From the NCBI GenBank assembly GCA_900772695.1, contig CAAGRO010000210.1:1-7019 (forward strand): 7,019 nucleotides of DNA. Direction: 5' to 3'. Source of the DNA: an uncultured Oribacterium sp. (GTDB taxonomy: Bacteria > Bacillota > Clostridia > Lachnospirales > Lachnospiraceae). How positions within the stretch are numbered: the first letter of the stretch is position 1; each line of letters starts with the position of its first letter. Shown here one piece after another: positions 5,561 to 7,019 of this stretch. The translations under genes were made by a program, and so were the position numbers. Under the pieces are notes generated by a model. That model ran no database searches. It had not been told where the DNA came from and saw nothing but the letters and a program-made list of their open reading frames with translations.

Positions 5561-6685
5561 ATGCAAAAACTGGGATTTCGACAGATCATCACGATCGGCT
5601 TCATGCTGTTCTCCATGTTCTTCGGCGCTGGTAATCTGATTTTTCCACCGCTGCTCGGAGCACAGGCCGGAAGCAGTACGGTTCCGGCGATGGTCGGACT
5701 GACCATCACCGCCGTCTGTTTCCCGATTCTGGCCGTCGCTGCCGTCGCGAAGCATGATAATCTCGTGAAGCTCGGTTCGATGATTCATCCGGTGTTTGCA
5801 TCGGTGTTTACGGTCCTCATCTGCCTGATGATCGGCCCCTTCGTCGCGATCCCGCGTACCTGCAGCACCTCCTTCGAGATGGCGGTCGCACAGTTCCTGC
5901 CGTCGCAGAGCGGATCGGTCCTGCTGACGGCACGGATTCTCTACTCCATGATGTTCTTCGCCGGTGCTACCTTTGTGGCCCTGCACCCGAATAAGCTGAA
6001 GGATATCCTGGGCAGAATCATGACACCGATTCTGGTCGTACTGATCGTCGTGACCTTCGTGGGCACCGTGATGAAGCTGCCGGTGACGGTTGCGATGCCA
6101 TCCACCATCGGCTATCAGGAGCATCCGATCATGACCGGCTTTATGACCGGTTATCAGACGATGGATATCCTGGCGGCGCTCAACTTCGGCCTCGTCATCG
6201 CGATGAACATCGAGGATTTCGGTGTGCATGATCGTCGGGCGATTGCCGGTGAAACGATGAAGGCCGGGCTCATCGCCGGGGTGATGCTGGCACTTGTGTA
6301 TTTCGCAACATCCTATATCGGTGCGATCTGCAGTGGCGTTCCGGGCCTCCTGACTGAGACGGAAACCGGCGCAGGTATCCTGTCGTATGCAATCCAGCAG
6401 TGCTTCGGCGCAGCGGGTCAGGTCATCGCCGGACTCATCTTCTTCATCGCCTGCTTCAATGTCTGCTGCGGACTGCTGTCCAGCGGCTCGGAGTATTTCC
6501 ATAAGCTGGTGCCGAAGATCAGCTACAAGACCTGGCTGTTCGGCTTCGCCATCTTCAGCTTCGTGATTTCCAGCGCCGGACTGTATCGTATTCTGAGCTT
6601 CTCCTTCCCGGTACTGAAGGTCATGTGTCCGATCGCCATCGTCGTGACCATCTTCGGCCTCGTGAAGAAGCGCCAGGCGGAGTGA
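5561..6685 (+). CDS. brnQ: Branched-chain amino acid transport system II carrier protein (BrnQ/LIVCS family)
   Basis: BrnQ is a cytoplasmic-membrane carrier that imports leucine, isoleucine and valine with sodium or protons. The ATG has GGGAGG (5549-5554) 6 nt upstream. The N-terminus carries the family signature FSMFFGAGNLIFPP (17-30), followed by IGPFVAIPRT (91-100) and NFGLVIAMNIEDFGV (207-221). About ten hydrophobic segments can be counted, near residues 8-30, 43-63, 78-96, 119-141, 148-170, 190-215, 229-252, 276-303, 325-346 and 349-370. At 374 residues it is roughly 60 shorter than the usual 430-450. The missing part is the C-terminal end, where the last one or two helices would be. The chain ends in KKRQAE and no membrane-type coding continues beyond the stop, so this is not a simple frameshift. 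The gene may be transcribed alone or by read-through from the DUF5722 gene, since I see no clear terminator between them. Confidence 0.93.
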   Translation: MQKLGFRQIITIGFMLFSMFFGAGNLIFPPLLGAQAGSSTVPAMVGLTITAVCFPILAVAAVAKHDNLVKLGSMIHPVFASVFTVLICLMIGPFVAIPRTCSTSFEMAVAQFLPSQSGSVLLTARILYSMMFFAGATFVALHPNKLKDILGRIMTPILVVLIVVTFVGTVMKLPVTVAMPSTIGYQEHPIMTGFMTGYQTMDILAALNFGLVIAMNIEDFGVHDRRAIAGETMKAGLIAGVMLALVYFATSYIGAICSGVPGLLTETETGAGILSYAIQQCFGAAGQVIAGLIFFIACFNVCCGLLSSGSEYFHKLVPKISYKTWLFGFAIFSFVISSAGLYRILSFSFPVLKVMCPIAIVVTIFGLVKKRQAE

Positions 6686-6936
6686 TCGGTCAGAAGAGCG
6701 GGGCGTCAGGAAGACTTTTGTGAGTCTGCCGAGGATGTATTAAAATCTTAAAACGGAACCCTTAGTGGCACTTGGATTTATTTTCCTTAGCACCCTCTGC
6801 AACACTGAGTTTTCATAAAGAAAACTCAGTCGTTTGCAGAGGGCCTAGTGCCACTTAGGGTTCCGTTTTTGATTTTAAACACCGCAGGCAATGTCTAAAA
6901 AAGCCTTCCTGGCGCCCCGCTATTCTGTTTGATTCA
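6683..6936. repeat. Stop-to-stop imperfect palindrome between two convergent genes
   Basis: The left arm runs from the brnQ TGA (6683-6685) to 6814. The right arm runs from the minus-strand TGA (6934-6936) back to 6820, around a 5-nt centre (6815-6819). Read outward to inward, matching blocks are 6697-6719 with 6899-6921 (21 of 23), TAAAATC 6741-6747 with 6871-6877 (7 of 7), 6750-6772 with 6847-6869 (22 of 23), 6793-6802 with 6834-6843 (10 of 10) and 6804-6814 with 6820-6830 (11 of 11). The stretch between the first two blocks is weaker, with small indels. The left arm carries about 17 extra bases (6776-6792) that have no partner. It could be a MITE-like element, an inverted duplication of a 3' UTR, or a large bidirectional terminator. 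Confidence 0.85.
6741..6877. terminator. Long hairpin, probable bidirectional terminator
   Basis: The core of the palindrome folds as one extended hairpin: TAAAATC/GATTTTA, a 22-of-23 arm, CCCTCTGCAA/TTGCAGAGGG and an 11-bp apex with loop ATAAA. On the plus strand the stem is followed by TTTTT (6866-6870). On the minus strand it is followed by four T residues. It can therefore end both brnQ and the convergent gene. It is far longer than an ordinary intrinsic terminator. Confidence 0.7.
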
Positions 6937-7019
6937 GGCCGGATAGATCAGATGCGCTTCGTCGATGCCGTAGAGCGTTTCGTCGAGGTAGCGCTTCGCG
7001 AGCCAGTTCGCCATGCCGA
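6934..7019 (-). CDS. C-terminal end of an unidentified gene (partial)
   Basis: The reverse strand reads 27 codons in from the window edge to a TGA at 6936-6934. The visible residues include ANWLAKRYLDETLYGIDEA and end in HLIYPA. Codon choice (GCG, CTC, CGC, GAC) matches the neighbouring genes and the end is a clean C-terminus, so it is likely a real gene convergent with brnQ. The fragment is too short to assign a family. Its stop codon marks the right end of the large palindrome, and that palindrome supplies its likely terminator. Confidence 0.65.
   Translation of the reverse strand, partial: GMANWLAKRYLDETLYGIDEAHLIYPA

Noticed and set aside
6683..6936. CRISPR array or insertion sequence at the large repeat
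   Set aside because: There are no regularly spaced direct repeats and no transposase reading frame; the repeat is a single mirrored pair without obvious flanking target duplications.

Overview
The window looks like a stretch of chromosome from a Gram-positive anaerobe of the class Clostridia, probably a GC-rich member of the Lachnospiraceae. The reasons are strong AGGAGG-type ribosome binding sites, sigma-A style promoters, Rho-independent terminators with T tracts, an S4-tailed TyrRS, a BrnQ carrier of the Firmicutes type, and a secreted DUF5722 protein of a kind I associate with Lachnospiraceae. The taxonomic call is inference, since no rRNA or marker search was possible.

Layout. Bases 1-314 hold no convincing gene. 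They contain a possible terminator hairpin, a run of dyads, a good promoter (-35 at 159, -10 at 182) and, starting just after the predicted transcript start, a compact three-way-junction RNA fold (201-266) plus a hairpin (277-293) ahead of the DAHP synthase. A class I DAHP synthase (315-1364) is followed 81 nt later by tyrosyl-tRNA synthetase tyrS (1446-2666). Both genes serve aromatic amino acid supply: the first opens the shikimate pathway and the second charges tRNA-Tyr. A strong terminator closes this unit, and its loop supplies the -35 box of the next promoter. That promoter drives a small secreted protein of unknown function (2850-3422), which has its own terminator. A third unit encodes a 605-residue secreted DUF5722 protein with glycoside-hydrolase clan A-like catalytic motifs (3665-5482). 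No clear terminator separates it from brnQ (5561-6685), a branched-chain amino acid carrier with its own extended -10 promoter and a short C-terminus.

At the right edge the last codons of an unidentified gene lie on the minus strand (6934-7019), convergent with brnQ. The whole 3' intergenic space between the two genes, from the TGA of brnQ to the TGA of the minus-strand gene, is an imperfect palindrome of about 254 bp. Each gene therefore ends in a near copy of the same 3' UTR. The core can fold into a very long hairpin and probably terminates transcription from both sides. This palindrome and the aroF leader are the two most unusual things here; the proteins themselves belong largely to known families.
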